Positions 20,274 to 33,366 of a DNA stretch of 64,000 nucleotides are shown piece by piece. Made by a program: the position numbers and the translations under genes. Positions within the stretch are counted from its first letter, which is position 1; each line of letters opens with the position of its first letter. Under the pieces are notes generated by a model. It did no database searches, was not told the origin of the DNA, and saw only the letters and a list, made by a program, of their open reading frames with translations. Origin of the DNA: Plasmopara viticola (taxonomy: Eukaryota > Oomycota > Peronosporomycetes > Peronosporales > Peronosporaceae); assembly GCA_001695595.3 (NCBI GenBank), contig MBPM02000009.1, positions 620,001-684,000 on the forward strand, given 5' to 3'.

Positions 20274-23200
20274 GGTACTTTTATATTTTGGCAATGCGAG
20301 CTTTTCCAAACCTGTAATATTTAATGTGCACGAGTGCAAAGAGATGGCTATCTCCATTCGCCTATATTTCCATGGAATATAGATTCATCCAGTGCATATG
20401 ACATTTTAAACGAAAAGACCTCTCAAAGGGTTCACGGGCTTAATTTCTTAGTAGGAGTGCAATTGCAATACGCCGTGTATTAAGGCAAAACTTTGGGTTG
20501 CGTGATTCACGATAAAATCTCTCGCGGAACCCACAAAGCTCTTAATTGCATTAAGTCACCCGCGTCGGCATTATCAGACTTTGATTCTTTCATTACTTAT
20601 CTAGTCACCTCAGGAAAGAAAAAACTTCAAACAAGAATCAAACACAAAAAAGAAAGAAAAAAGATGCCGATAATTCAAGTTGACCACTTTTTCGCGCCAA
20701 TCTCGCTCATCGCCGCGAGCGTAATCGAACTTGCCTCACTAAAGTTCGATCCGCCCAAAAGCGAAGCGCCTTAGCTAGATCTCTCACCAGTTGCGCCGTT
20801 AAGTTCTATGTCTTACGATGACCCGCATGGAATATCTGGCGGGTTTGCTTTATAGACTGTGAACAGACTCCTGGCCGCAACTTTGAAAAGATGAACGGTA
20901 AGCAAGGATTTCATCATTCCTAATGTGAAAGTTCGGCTCATTGCGCGTCATATGGCATGGCTTCCCAGAGAAGCCTTGTTCTGGCAATGTCACATTAAAA
21001 AGTACCAATTTACACAACATGACTCCCAGTACTATGTCAATTTGGTAAGACTTTCGAATGATGCATCGATCGCATTACCTTTAGTTGGTTTGACTACCTC
21101 CCACGAGCATTGATTTAAAATACTCGCGCATTAGTCTTTCCACTTGCAATTTCACCATTAACCTCGCACATAAATAGCCTCCGAATTTCTTTACACCGGC
21201 AAACAAGCTATATGCGAAAGAAAAGTACTCACCCCGGACGATGGCATGATTCATTTCCACTCATTTTAATTAACCATAAGGTGGCATTATACAAACCGAT
21301 AATCCTTTCGTATCCAATAATTTGCGTCAGGAAAAAAGACGGCAACAAATCAGCCGGTATTATCGCGAAAAAGCGAGCTAATACCTGGGTCAAAAATAGG
21401 TGCTTTAAGAAATAGCTCTTCACTTTTGTCTCTGTGCCAAAATTCTTCAGGCAGCCGAGTCTCCCACCACAGTACGATGTTGAATAAGAAACTTTGTGTC
21501 AACTTTGAGTAGTATACCGCATTCGACGGTAGAGACCACGACTCGCATTCGGATCTTGACATAAAGACTACCGGCGATAAAAGTTGCTCAAAGCATGCTT
21601 TCAACCACCCCAATTAGAACAGAAGCGACTCTTACTGTCGAACTTTAAGGACTATTTCCAAATCCAAGTCTGTAGAAATACATCCCAAAGATTATGCACT
21701 TATGTATTCGGATGGCTCAATTTAAGCCCAGAAAGTTGTCACTACTACTCATTTTAGCCCGCTGTGGCTTGATAATCTAGACGCTGAAGCATCACACCGG
21801 TATTTTGCTTTTCGAATTTTGTCAATCAGCCCTTGGTGAGACCTGTCCCCGCTGTACAAAACAGATTTTGCGTATGTCTATGTCGATTCTATGGCACGGG
21901 TGAGCTATACGACTCTGTCGACCCCTTCTGGACCAGCTGGTCACTTTTGAGTCATATCAAAACCTCACGCTAAAAATTATGTTGCCGAACGAAAACCTTG
22001 ATGTGCTCTTTCTTGATAGAGCGTTGTGCCGATCGTTAGCCTCCCGATACGGCACTTTTGAAGCGAAGAAAAGACTCTCAAAAAGCATTTGACTTATTCT
22101 TGCCACAAATGCAGCTAACAAGCTACCTCGATGCCTTTTAAAATTTGCAGACTAGCCTTGTCAGGGGCAACTGAAGCGCTTTTGTCTTTCAATGCCTAGG
22201 ATGCTGTTGGCCATATAATAGCACCAACACCTGTATCAAGAAATTGATTGGAGCAGATGAGAATCCGCAACGTCTCTTCAATTCCATTCTTAAAGACCGC
22301 ACCCTGTGGTTGCTTAGTTTTGGCGGATATGCTATGGCAACTTTTTCTAAACTAAAATCTAGATGGTAGGAGATTTAAAGCCTACTTTTTTAGATATATA
22401 TATATATATATAATAAGCCTCGCTTCTTTTCAGATAATCTATCAATTCGACGATGGTTTTGAACACTCAACTTTCTACATGTCCAAATTTGGCTCGTGCT
22501 GTCGATATATCGCCTTAAGAAAATCAAGCGTACTAGACCCGGTAAAAAAAAAAAGCAACAACTGTACTGTAATGCGCAATTTTGACGACTCAGTCTAAAT
22601 TAATACGAACCCAAAATCCGACAATGACTACGAAAATAAAGGGCCACACTCTTTAGTGCCTGGCGACAAAGGATTACGTCTCAAAACTCCTGTAATGGTG
22701 GAATCTCACTAGTCCTAGCTTATAAACATAATTATAAATTGTTTCGCAAGGGTGGTATTTTGTTCGCTCGTCTACCATATGTAATCATTGTAACTTGATC
22801 TAAGCACATCTCACTTAGATTTCTAGTCTTATTGGATTTAGCTGCTCACGTCAAGGCGGCAACTAAGAACCCACCATGGCTCCTGCAATGCGAGGACGTC
22901 CAGTACAAGCTTGGATACCATTTGAAATGCGATTTGACCACACCCTACGATGTATTCTGCACGCTGGGACTGTATCTGCTAAAGTTAAGAAAATTCAAAG
23001 CGAAAACCTGCATCGGACGTTCAATAATATGAGCTACTTCTCGCTTTGAAAAAAGCTGAGCGTCATCTTACACTGGCGGTTGTAGTATAATATGCTCCCC
23101 GGGTCAAAATTCACGTCGCATAAACTATTCACTAATACACATGAAAGGGGTTGCTCAAAATAAAACGTACGCTCACGTTTGATACAGTCAGTTTTGTATC

Positions 23201-26200
23201 GTAAATCTGGCATTCCGATTCACTTGCGCTTTTAAAAATTGGCCAATTTTTTGGGTGAAGTCGGTCGGTGATTTGCTTTTCGATGCATCTTGGATCTCTT
23301 AGGTCTCCGTATGAGGTGCAGTTCACAACCCCAGCGGTGACATTTGCTACAAGCGTTTGATTTTGTCAACTAGTAGCCTTAGACTTCGCTCTTCATTATA
23401 GGAAATCCAGCAAAAGCATCAAGCATTGAGTTTAGACATTTTTAGTGCAGGTCATTATTTATATGCTCGCTTATAAAATCCTTTTTCGTAGATGGGCATT
23501 GCTAAGAAGGCCCGCTGTAATCAGATCTCTTCGTCTTATCTACAAAGATGTGCTATCTTTCATCATATTATTCTAAGACAGTAATTATTACATTCTCAGC
23601 GTCATTTAGCATGTAGCTAAGATTAAAGATGGCAGTGTATCCGATTTGCCCTGAGCGTTGACCAATTTCAGTCTACTTCATAAGTTCCACAGCTCTTGGT
23701 CTCGTGTTACAAACAACAAAGAGCACGCCACGTTTCTGGGCATTTTGTCGCGACACAGCTCACTGTCGTAATAGTTGCCTTTGTATTTTAATGTTGCTCA
23801 CGTTAAAATATAGGCAGACTGTTTGGCTGGCGAGACCGTAGCACACGCCGAGCAGCAACTTTTTCCTTGCTTAACAAGGATAGATATGGCAGAAAGCACA
23901 TCAAACCATATTACGGTGGTGCGAATAACGCGATTAGTTGCTCGATTATGGTGTGCCATACAGCTCGCTACAATAAACAAGGTTCAGCAAATGTAATAAT
24001 GTTAGCTGGTTTTTAACAAGACGGGGCTCAAAAAGAATGGTGAATTTTGGTGCGCGTCAAACACCACTGTTTCGCATACTGCAGCTTCTTGAATAAGTAT
24101 GCTTTTTGCCGAGACTACAAAAGTGGTTATATTACAGGCTGATTACTTAATAGAAGGACGAATGATTAAAGCGCTTAAATGTCATAAATCCCTAAACAAC
24201 AATCCATTGTTCACGCTCATTCCCTGAGCACTAAGAATAGTAATTGGTCGCCATCGCAAGATGTAATATCTTTTTGTACGCCTCCCTTCTGTAAGGTGCA
24301 GTGTGACTCAGTCAAGGACAAGAAACACTTCAGTAAAGGTAAGAGTCAAGCCTTCGACAGTTGTGAGAGTGCTTTCACCGCAAGCCTTTCATCGCTTTTA
24401 AATACATCCCATTTAGTACAAGCTTCGTCGAGAAAATGAAGACAGAAATCTTATGTACTTCGGGCTTAAATCCACAGTAGGCGCTACAACCAAAGCTAAG
24501 TGAGTCTGTGCTGGTCGAGCTTTTGAAGCCCCATGGACATGGCATGCCCCAAGGGCTTGAGAGCAGAAAAGGCTGAAAATCAGTCGCCATTTGAGGCCCA
24601 TATATAGTAGCAAGTCGACCGAGCAAGTCAGCCTTCTCAAGCAGGCGAAACATTGTTTGGATGTACTGCTAGGTGTGTTAAACCCATGAAGGAAATTATA
24701 CGTGGAGTAAGCTGTGGGTGCAATGTTCCTCCGAAGACTTTTGCACTCTGCCAGTAGTCGTGTTTTCTTGCCCACAAGAACAGAAACCGTAACCTTCCTG
24801 TATATAAACGGGCCTTATCATTGGTGCGTCACCTGAATAAGTCGAGGTAAATCTATTTGTGGGCAGCCCAAGAAAAAAATCAGTTTTGACCCCGATCCTC
24901 TGTCGTTGGAGCTGCAAGAAGCAATTTTGATAAATGTACAGCCACAGACAGACTTGAGCTGCTATATTATCGTATAACTCTAAGACGCAGCGTAGTGGTG
25001 TCCCTTGACCTGCTGGATCGGGTCGGTAAGCGTTGCCGTGCAAAACTGCTTCAACTGCTGATGGACAAGCCACATGATCCGAGACTATTTAAATAATGGT
25101 CGACATAAGAAAACTTCGACGCGCCCAAGAACTTCAAGAGATTACTAATAAAAGCTATGCCTTCAGGGCCATGAAAACGCTGGTTACTGATAGAAGCGAG
25201 GCATTCAATTGAGCAAGATTTAAATCCTCATGGTAAATGCTTCACTGATACACACCGTAGGGTCTTAGGCTCAAGAGATTGACGCTTCACGGAGAAGGAA
25301 CCAGCAGCGATGAACGGCTGCTTGTGCGCGCAAGCGTGTAGCCCATGTTGAGTCTGGCGTGTCACGACATTTTATTCATTAAAATGCAATTGCCGCCAAC
25401 TCAGAGAGGACATCTAGTGGTTTAAGAGGTAGCAACGAAAAAAATCAGATTTGAATCGAATGACTGTTGGAACGGTCAAATACGTATGAAATAATGATTA
25501 GCATTCTAAGACCCAGCTAAAAAATTGAAAATTTCGACTGCACGAAATCATTTCTTGTCCTTGGCATGAACAAGTTGATGTCTGAATTAAAAATAAGCTT
25601 GGCAAACTTCTATGCGTATTGATGCGTGAAAAGTGCGAGCCGTGGATCGTTAGGCAGGTTAAAGACATAAAACTCAGCCACCCAATTGCACACAACAGGG
25701 CTTTAATGATACATGCTCCACCCTTATTTCGCGACCAGGAGTCCGATATTAATATCCAACTCTAACCGAAGAAAGGGAGATTTCGAATCAGATACAAATG
25801 ATTGCGCTACAAGGCAATTCTAACTGCAACAAGGGCTGTATGAGCCTGTTGATGTCGCCTTCGCCGTAAAGTCAGGGAATAGCATGGTGTCAAAATTTAA
25901 ACTCCACACTCGTCCCCACCATTGTGTGTTTGGAAGACAAACAATTAGTAGCGGCTAATACAGGCTTGAAATGGGCTGAACTGTGCAGCTGTCTCTGCAC
26001 AATCAATCATTTCAAGAAATTATGAAGAAGTCAGATGAATGGTTAGTACGTTTCACGGTATGCATACAGTATTCAAGTTTGTACTTTCAATTTCCTTACC
26101 TTAATGCCATTATTACTATCAAACGTCGCGGCGTCGCTTTGCATTTTTACTCACAATTTTTTTTACCAGTGAAGGCACAATTGGTTCATTTTGGCCACCC

Positions 26201-29200
26201 GATGCAAGCTTTTAGATCACGGGGGTCAATTTTATTTGCCAACACCGACGATATGTTCTTGCGTAAGAAGACTTTAAAGTGCTTGAAAGCAGCCACCACG
26301 ATCAAACGATCTTGGGAATGAGAGCTGATATGGTTTGGCCTCGACCAGATTCTCAAAAAGGCGCAACAAACTGGTCAGACCTAACAACTTTTCACTCGTG
26401 GATTTGCAAATGTTGCGATTTATATGATCAAATAGAAAGTTTTTAAATGGTACTGGAAGAGCGAACACACACGCCGCTTCTGAAAGCAAGCAATTATTTT
26501 GGCTTAGCCGGGCGAGGCAAAACCGTTAGCGTCAATTGTGACGCTTTTGAAAAGGCCGTCACTTGTGCATTATTTAAATCCGATGATTATAGTGATATGG
26601 GATAAAACTTGATTCAGCTTGAGTGAATCAGGGCTGCGGATTACCTTGTTCAAGACAAAAAGATGATTGCCATGTATTAAAGGTGCGATACATCTCTTGG
26701 ACGCTTAACTCTTTGGGGTCTACGCTAATCATTTTACCTTAAAAAGGCAATTATACGTCATAATCGGTATGAAGAATTGTAAAATGGCTTTTATTCGCTA
26801 GATATGATTTCTGTACTTTAAACAAAACCTGAAAAACTCATTGTGCTAGCCAATAGTTAAGCCTATCATCCGTCATACCTTTCTGAAGCCAATAAGTAAT
26901 TCTTTATCGCAAGCAAACAAGCTGAAGCAGAGTTGCTGTCTCGACAGCGATCTCAATCGCATCGCATAAAGTGAGCAGTTACTAGATTTATTCGAAAAAT
27001 TAGCTAAGTCGCTGTTCTCAACGACGGTACAATCTACTCCCGTGGGCACAGGATGCTCTAATGAGAAATCATTGCGAGTTTCTATTGCCTTATGCCGAGG
27101 TGCCTGCCCCGGTTGCAACTACCGCAAGAAGAGAAAATACTACATTGTCGATAAATGCTACGGTATCCTCGGCAGCAACAGTGAAATCGGTGCCTGTGGT
27201 GGTACCGCCCCCGCGGCTGCACTAACTTTGTAGTGAGTAGAGGATTGGGAAAGACCAGCGAAAAACCGGTTTCTATATTAAAGCCCAATTATCGAACTTT
27301 GCTAAAAGTTGGTCGAATAAATTTAGCAGGGCAAGGATGTGATTGCAATCAACCAAGCTAAGAACTAAATCGGAAGACCACGGGAAGCAGATATAATACT
27401 TTTTTATCCAGCAAGATAATATAAAATCTACCGCTGCGAAGGGTAAGCTCGGTATTTCCGAGCAAAATGCCACATCGCTTCATTGGATTTTCAAATGCTT
27501 TGGTATCACATGGGTTGGCGCACGTCAAAGACGTACTAAGCGTTTTTTCTTGTGTCTTGCGAAGTATTTCGTTCTTTGATGCTACAAATCTCTTGTGCCT
27601 CCACCACCTTTTTAAAGCACTGTTTTTGAGCTCCATCTACAAGTTCGGGGATTTAAATGGCCTTTCGGCGGCTGTTAGTGCCCATAGTCGCCACCGTACT
27701 AACCAATAGCTTAGAAGCGGCGTGACTGATTGAGTAGGCTGTGCAAGCCACTTGTTGAGCCTGGATCTTACTATGGTAGAAAGCGTCTTCCCAACGCAGC
27801 ACATAGACCTCGAACATAGACGTGCGATGGTCAACTTGATTGCGGAGCCTAATGGTCGCATTACCAGAACAGTATATCTCCTCCTATGAAAGCCCAAAGG
27901 TCCACAGTCATCGTCAAAAGCCTCGGCCTGGTTGGCAGGGATAGCCCTTCAATTGCAAGCGCGTAAGCTTAGTTGAGCAGAAGCTGAATCTCTTTACCAT
28001 CAAAGTGCAAGACCGAGGGAAAAGCGGCCTTTCTGGCCCCTCTTGAACACCACTTCTAGCGACGACGTTTTGGGAGTGCTTAAAAGGGAAAAGCATCTGC
28101 AAGGGCGCAAGTTCGATTATTGTAATGTGCGATGCTGATCACGCTCTCAAGACTCGTTCGAGCCGTAAGACGGCTCCGACACCACTGGATATAGGCCGTT
28201 GGTTCTTGGAATAAAAAGCAAGGAATGCTTCATATGCAAGCAGTGGTGCTTTGTCCGCAAGTCGGCGTATCGGAAAAGTGACTTCATATCCATGCTTGAG
28301 GCGCACGTTCCCAAAGCCTGGTCCACCATTGTGCCAAAGCCGAGACATCGTGGAAGTGAGCTGTTGCCGACGCATCAAGTAAGCTAATTGCACTATAAGC
28401 TCGCGGATATAAATTGTTTCATCCAATGTGTTTGAGTTTTTGAAGCCCGGTACCTTTTATATGTGCCCGACTTCAGCAAAGGCTCTTTAACTAATCCGCT
28501 TTGGCGAGTTACATGCTGATCTTCTTGTCGTTAGGCTTGTAACGATGCCGACTGGGAGCTTTATACGGATTTCGATGCGGTGGTGAACGCACGAAGAGAG
28601 GGAAGTGGTAGCACGACGTTTCATACAGCCGAGCTTTTGTAGCAAAATCTCAAAATGTGGTGGCTTCTGATCAACAACAGGAACTATTTAAATTCTATAC
28701 TTGTTTGCATATTGAGGTATTCCACGGTAAATAAAAATAGATATATTACCATCCCTTAAATTCAGTGCACATATTGAGTTATAGGCATTACAGATCGTGA
28801 ATCAAGAAATATGAAGTACCATTCACCAATGCTGCAATCTTTTGCGCACACTGACCGCCTATCAGACCCGAGACAGTAGATTGTCACTTACCGGAAGATA
28901 ATATTTCTTCTTGCACGCCTCTTTTGAAAAAGTCCGTCACATTTGATGCGACTTATTACATAAGCTACTGTTGCATTATTAAAGCACCAAAGAAGCGGTG
29001 AAATATACATATCTTCTAGCAGTGACCTCCAGTGTACATATAGACAGTCGTCGACTGCGAAAGTTCAGCATGCACGCCGACTCAAGCCCTCTCAAGACAA
29101 TGAAAGATCCCATGAAACATTGTTTTACTTCACGCATCTCAAAATACTGGAACCTTTGGTTTAGAAATTGAACTCTGCCTAGCGCAATGTTTTAAAGATT

Positions 29201-31716
29201 TTTTGTGTCTATCATAGGCGGATCAAATCGCATCCTTTGTTTTTCTGCTTAACTTCAGTCGACCTTATGCAAAAATAAATTGGGCAAACATGAGAGACGT
29301 ACTATTAAAAGAATTTCGAGCCTATCCATCATTTAAATCAGATTTGTTTGTGCTTTATAGCGGTGCCATCGCAATCGCTGTCGAGGTCACTCAGACAACG
29401 TAAGTCTCCAACTAAGGTTAAGACTGAAATTTATTACATTTCTGACAGTAATTAAGTCAATCGAGCTTTAATATCTGTTTTCGTGGGCCAAATAATAATC
29501 TGGCTCCCGCAAATGCGCACTGGCAAGCACGTCGAGTTTGCCAGGCTTGTAGCTAGCACATAAGCCTTTTTACAAAGGTCTTGTCATCCATTGGAACAAT
29601 TAGGGCGGTCTTAACGCTAATCTCAGCGACGCGCGGTCTAAGTGCTTAGAGCTCAATAAGCCTATAAGGCCTTGACATCAAAGACAGCCTCTGTGCAAAC
29701 TATTGCACTAACTTCGTGGGCAGCGGGGTCAAAATGGGTCGTCAATAAAAGCTTCATCCAGGCGAAGAAATTGAAAGGTAACCTTCGTCTCCCCGTTTAT
29801 GGAACGTGACCCACTGATCAACAAGCATGGTGAAATTTGTTTGCTTATGTTCGGTTTGACATTATTAACTGAAGGTCGAGGGCTTCAAAACGTTGCGCGT
29901 ACGTGAGGTGGCGCTTATGTGGGCAAGAAGCGTTTTGTCAAGACCCTAAAATCACAGCAAGTCAGGCGCTCACCGAGCGGTGGTGCGTGGGATGATTTAA
30001 AGCATCCCTGTCTATGAGCAACGACTGCGCTCGGCTTATGTAAAGCCATTTGTAGAGAGCTACTGGTACGGTCGACGACAAGTTATACCTGGAACTTTTT
30101 TGAGCAGTACACGCTCTGCATGATCGAGACAAAATGTTTATGGTAGAGCTCAAAGAGTCATGTAAAGCCGACAGCCTACCTAAGGAAGTGAATATTTGAT
30201 CTGAAGAAAAGATCAGCATCTCTCAAGTATTTAATAAAGGGGATTTTGGAGGCACTAAATGCACGGATCGGTCTTCAGTCGAGCAGGAGACACTGTCAGC
30301 ATTATACTTTGATTTGATTAATCCACGACACGGTTGCAAAAAGCCCGCCTTCGATGCAACCAGCTGCTAAAAATGTAAGTCAGCATTGGCTTAACATCAC
30401 AAGCCAGAAAGTTCTCGGAACGGCTTTGGCCTTCATCAAGTAAACAATGTGACATCGTTGGCAAAACATATCGCGAACAATAAGAGGTGATTGTCGCTCG
30501 AAGTTGGTAGTCCCCGTTCCTCATGTTAATATTCTTTGTCGGTAAAACACAGAGCAAGTGGCGCATCTTGCCCGCTCATAATGAGATTGATGACATCGCC
30601 ATCCCTGTATATCGCCAATTTTGGGAAAGAATGGGCTACCAAATGTGATGGCAGATTGTGCAGTGTAATGCGTATTTGACTTGGTTGACGTGTATCATCT
30701 TTTTCTTCTGAATAAAGATTTGCAATGCGTTGGTTGTGGTCTTCATCTCAAAAGGTATGCTCTGAAGTAGCTGCTCATGTCAAATGGCTCTCGGAAGAGC
30801 CGGTGATGGTTGATCTTCCGGCGACGCAATTATTTAGGCTCCTTAAAGCGAATGTAGATACACACTCTGATGACATCTTTGACCATAGCCAAACAGAGAA
30901 CATGAAGATAGACGTGAGAATTGACAATTTTTACTCGATAGCAGAATTCGTATACATGTACGCTCATTTTTGCTAACGCGTAGATATTCAAAACCAATAA
31001 ACAACCCTTTTTCGGGAGCTTTCTAGGGTGTCACGATTTTTATGCAGAGTCCCTATATATTGGTTGATTTAATTAAACAAATGAGGCTTCTGGGCCTGGT
31101 CGATTGCTTTCGCAAATGCAATGCGAATAACGCAGAAGTGGCTAGGCTACTTCCGATCTTTCCGAGAATGTCATAGAGTATATCTCAAAGACCAACACTA
31201 AATTGGCGATTATCAAAGTATAGGGAAAAATTTAATTTTCAATCCTAGCATTGACCGAATCAATGTGATTCGTCTGTGGTGCGTCATTTTTTTCTTTTTT
31301 AACGCGCGCTTACACGCAGACGCCCGATCTAAGTCAATCTAAACCTCAAGTGGCAGGCTTTTAGCCATGCGAGCATGGTACAGATCACCATGCACTGCGA
31401 CACAATTACCCTGCCTCTCTCACTAAATGGCAAGGTGAATCTTTTCTATACGGACCAAATGTTGTCATCTAATATAAATTGCAGATACCTCTGCTAGGCG
31501 CTCAGTTTTTGGGTTTGGACGCTTGCTCTGCTGAAATATGTCATCACTCTTGACCTCTGATTGGCTGCAGTGATCTATTGGATCTAAATTTGTGGCTGCA
31601 ATGTTGTAACCAGCAATTTATAAAAGCAAGATATCAAAGATTGTGCTCTTGTTTCGTATATTTATAAGTCTAACGTTTGCATTCTTTGCACGTATTTTCT
31701 CATTGCTCTCTTTTTT
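20274..31716. other. Long gene-poor tract of decayed sequence
   Basis: About 11.4 kb without any gene I can support. Open frames are short, overlap on both strands and change frame often, as in old transposon or pseudogene sequence. Items seen: a short plus-strand frame at 22832-23032 with a faint oomycete-effector-like motif (described separately), a TA microsatellite at 22393-22412, and stretches at 27.4-28.4 kb whose minus strand stays nearly open across several frames (28426-28139 and neighbours) but match nothing I know. The 20493-20774 frame is Lys-rich and has no recognisable domain. No RNA genes or arrays were found. Confidence 0.5.
22817..23032 (+). pseudogene. Possible remnant of an LWY-type RXLR effector gene
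   Basis: The frame contains TTPYDVFCTLGLYLLKLRKF preceded by WLLQCEDVQYKLGYHL. T-P-x-D-V-F-x-x-L-x-L followed by K and a short hydrophobic run recalls the start of an LWY module in oomycete RXLR effectors. There is no signal peptide, no RXLR-EER motif and no second module in the surrounding sequence, so at best this is a fragment. The match is short and could be chance. Confidence 0.2.
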
Positions 31717-32100
31717 CCAGAGACGAAAGCTACCGGGACCCACGCGCTAGGACTAAGCTGTCACTATCGCGGAATGCTGGTAGCAATTCGACCCATATTG
31801 GGACCGGGTTCCGTACCCCTCATTACACTATAGGGCTTTTTCGGTCAGTGGGGCGTCCCCCACCCAACCCTTTTATAACCCAATCTGGCGCGAGTTGGTA
31901 AGGCAGTCACACACTTGGGTGTAATGGCTCGTCCACTCTAGTGACCTATCTTCGGCTGCCTTATCTCGGATCCTATGGGTCTCGAACCAGGTACCTCCCG
32001 GTCCTGGGTCGAACGGCTAAACGCTCGATCCACAGGGTCGGTTTGTCTCTTTTTTTCAGAACGTACGGCTTAAAAGATATTCCAGGACGCATATTTGACT
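31717..32100 (-). repeat. tRNA-derived SINE, copy 2
   Basis: The reverse complement matches the SINE at 5.5-5.9 kb: a B-box GGTTCGAGACCC (about 31981-31994), head sequence ACCCTGTGGATCGAGCG, the central GGATCCGAGATAAGGCA stretch, and a 3' end GCGCGTGGGTCCCGGTAGC near 31730. The two copies are clearly diverged, so both are old insertions. Similarity also extends 5' of the tRNA head (through an A-rich tract near 32050-32056). A short plus-strand frame here (31941-32156) and one in the first copy are parallel shadows of the repeat and not genes. Confidence 0.7.
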
Positions 32101-32546
32101 CTATGCAGGCCGCTCGTGAAGTGATAGACAAACTGACGCGCGCAGAAGAATATTAATTAATCATTATAAGATCGTGCCGGGTGGGGAATCGTAAGCAAAT
32201 ACCGATGTCGAAGCTTTGCGGTCTAGGAGGATTATTAAAGGTTGCGGTAGATTAGCGCTAGTTTTCCCATATTTGCATTAGGACACAACCACCGCTGTCG
32301 TATATATATGTTGCTCTCCTCAAAAAGTAATTCCAAGTTGTGTATACAATCGATAGGTGTTGAAGACGGTGTTTTATTTACAATTTCTAGTAAAAAGATT
32401 ATTGCAGCTAATTAGAGAGATGATCCTGGGGTTCCTAGTGACTAATAGGGCGCCTAAACCCAAAAACTGAGCACATATTTACTTAGGCATCCAATGTGGA
32501 AAGTGTGCATCGCAAAGCGACAATACAAAAGAGCCCGACTTTTATT
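32101..32546. other. Intergenic 3' flank of the jacalin-like gene
   Basis: No gene seen. The interval contains AT-rich sequence between the SINE and the stop codon of the minus-strand jacalin-like gene. Confidence 0.4.
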
Positions 32547-33239
32547 TCATATCACTTGATCAACTTCCGCTACGTCCACTTCCTCCTCAGTCGCTTCGTG
32601 CGCGGGTGTCCCGTCCGCAAACCGCACCCCAAGTTCCATCTCTTCCTCGTCCCTCGATAGATCGCCAAAGAAACTAGCGATGTATTTGCCTTCTGGCGCC
32701 TCGACCGCCTTGCACAATTCCCCATGCTTGATGCCTCCATACCGCTCCGACGTGCGCAAATTGGTCACAAACTGAATCGCGTGGATTTCTCGCCGCACGC
32801 GAAACAAGCGCACTTTAGTGATAAATTCCTTGTCCTCAAGTGTAAAAAGGTGCCTTCCTTCCATCGTCTTTTGGTCTTCGGGTACATGATAGCCCTCTAC
32901 CTTGACGACAACGTCGTTTGCCATATCGATACCCACACTAAGCATCTTGAGGTCCTGCGCAACTAATTCGTGTCCCCACTTTTGCTTCGATCCCACCGTT
33001 CCTGTAGACTTGTACATGACCGCCTTCGCATCGTCATCGAGGACAAGAGACCCATCAGTAGACACGACGTCATTGTCTTCTTTCTCCGAGTCCGAGTCTC
33101 CAATCGCGTCCTCATGAAACAAGATCTCGGGTGTCTTGTCCTCGAGTAATGCCACATGCACGCTGTCTCGAGGATGTCCGTCGGCATCGAGTAGAGGGAG
33201 CCCGTCGTCGTGGTGCGCCCTGTGGTCCTTGCGTGCCAT
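32547..33239 (-). CDS. Jacalin-like lectin-fold protein
   Basis: A single-exon frame of 230 aa. The N-terminal third is acidic and low in complexity (DSDSEKEDNDVV). From about residue 85 the pattern resembles a jacalin-like beta-prism: TGTVGSKQKWGHE, then REIHAIQFVTNLRTSERYGG, then APEGKYIASFFGDLSRDEEE with MELGVRFA. That is the family's usual I-x-x-I-x-F-x-T-N ... F ... GK-x-x-x-F-x-G ... L-G-V ending. No signal peptide or membrane segment is visible, so a cytosolic or nuclear protein is likely, unlike secreted plant lectins. It is transcribed divergently from the coiled-coil gene, with only 127 bp between start codons. The glycan-binding role is unproven; the fold call is moderately sure. 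Confidence 0.7.
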   Translation of the reverse strand: MARKDHRAHHDDGLPLLDADGHPRDSVHVALLEDKTPEILFHEDAIGDSDSEKEDNDVVSTDGSLVLDDDAKAVMYKSTGTVGSKQKWGHELVAQDLKMLSVGIDMANDVVVKVEGYHVPEDQKTMEGRHLFTLEDKEFITKVRLFRVRREIHAIQFVTNLRTSERYGGIKHGELCKAVEAPEGKYIASFFGDLSRDEEEMELGVRFADGTPAHEATEEEVDVAEVDQVI

Positions 33240-33366
33240 TTTACTTGCTTTCTACCACGTAAAAAGTAAAAATGTGGTCAGCTTGTTGGGGCAGATAAGG
33301 TCAAGAGCATCTGTTTTAAGTTAAAAGTTACCGCAAACTGTCATTTTAAAGCTGAAGACACCTCAA
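33240..33366. promoter_or_regulatory. Short divergent promoter with an initiator-like TCATTTT
   Basis: 127 bp separate the two start codons. TCATTTT at 33341-33347, on the plus strand and 19 bases upstream of the ATG at 33367, matches the oomycete initiator core (TCATTYY). No comparable motif was assigned for the minus-strand gene. Confidence 0.4.

Noticed and set aside
20493..20774. 93-aa plus-strand frame rich in Lys
   Set aside because: AT-rich, no motif, not supported by splice or homology signals.
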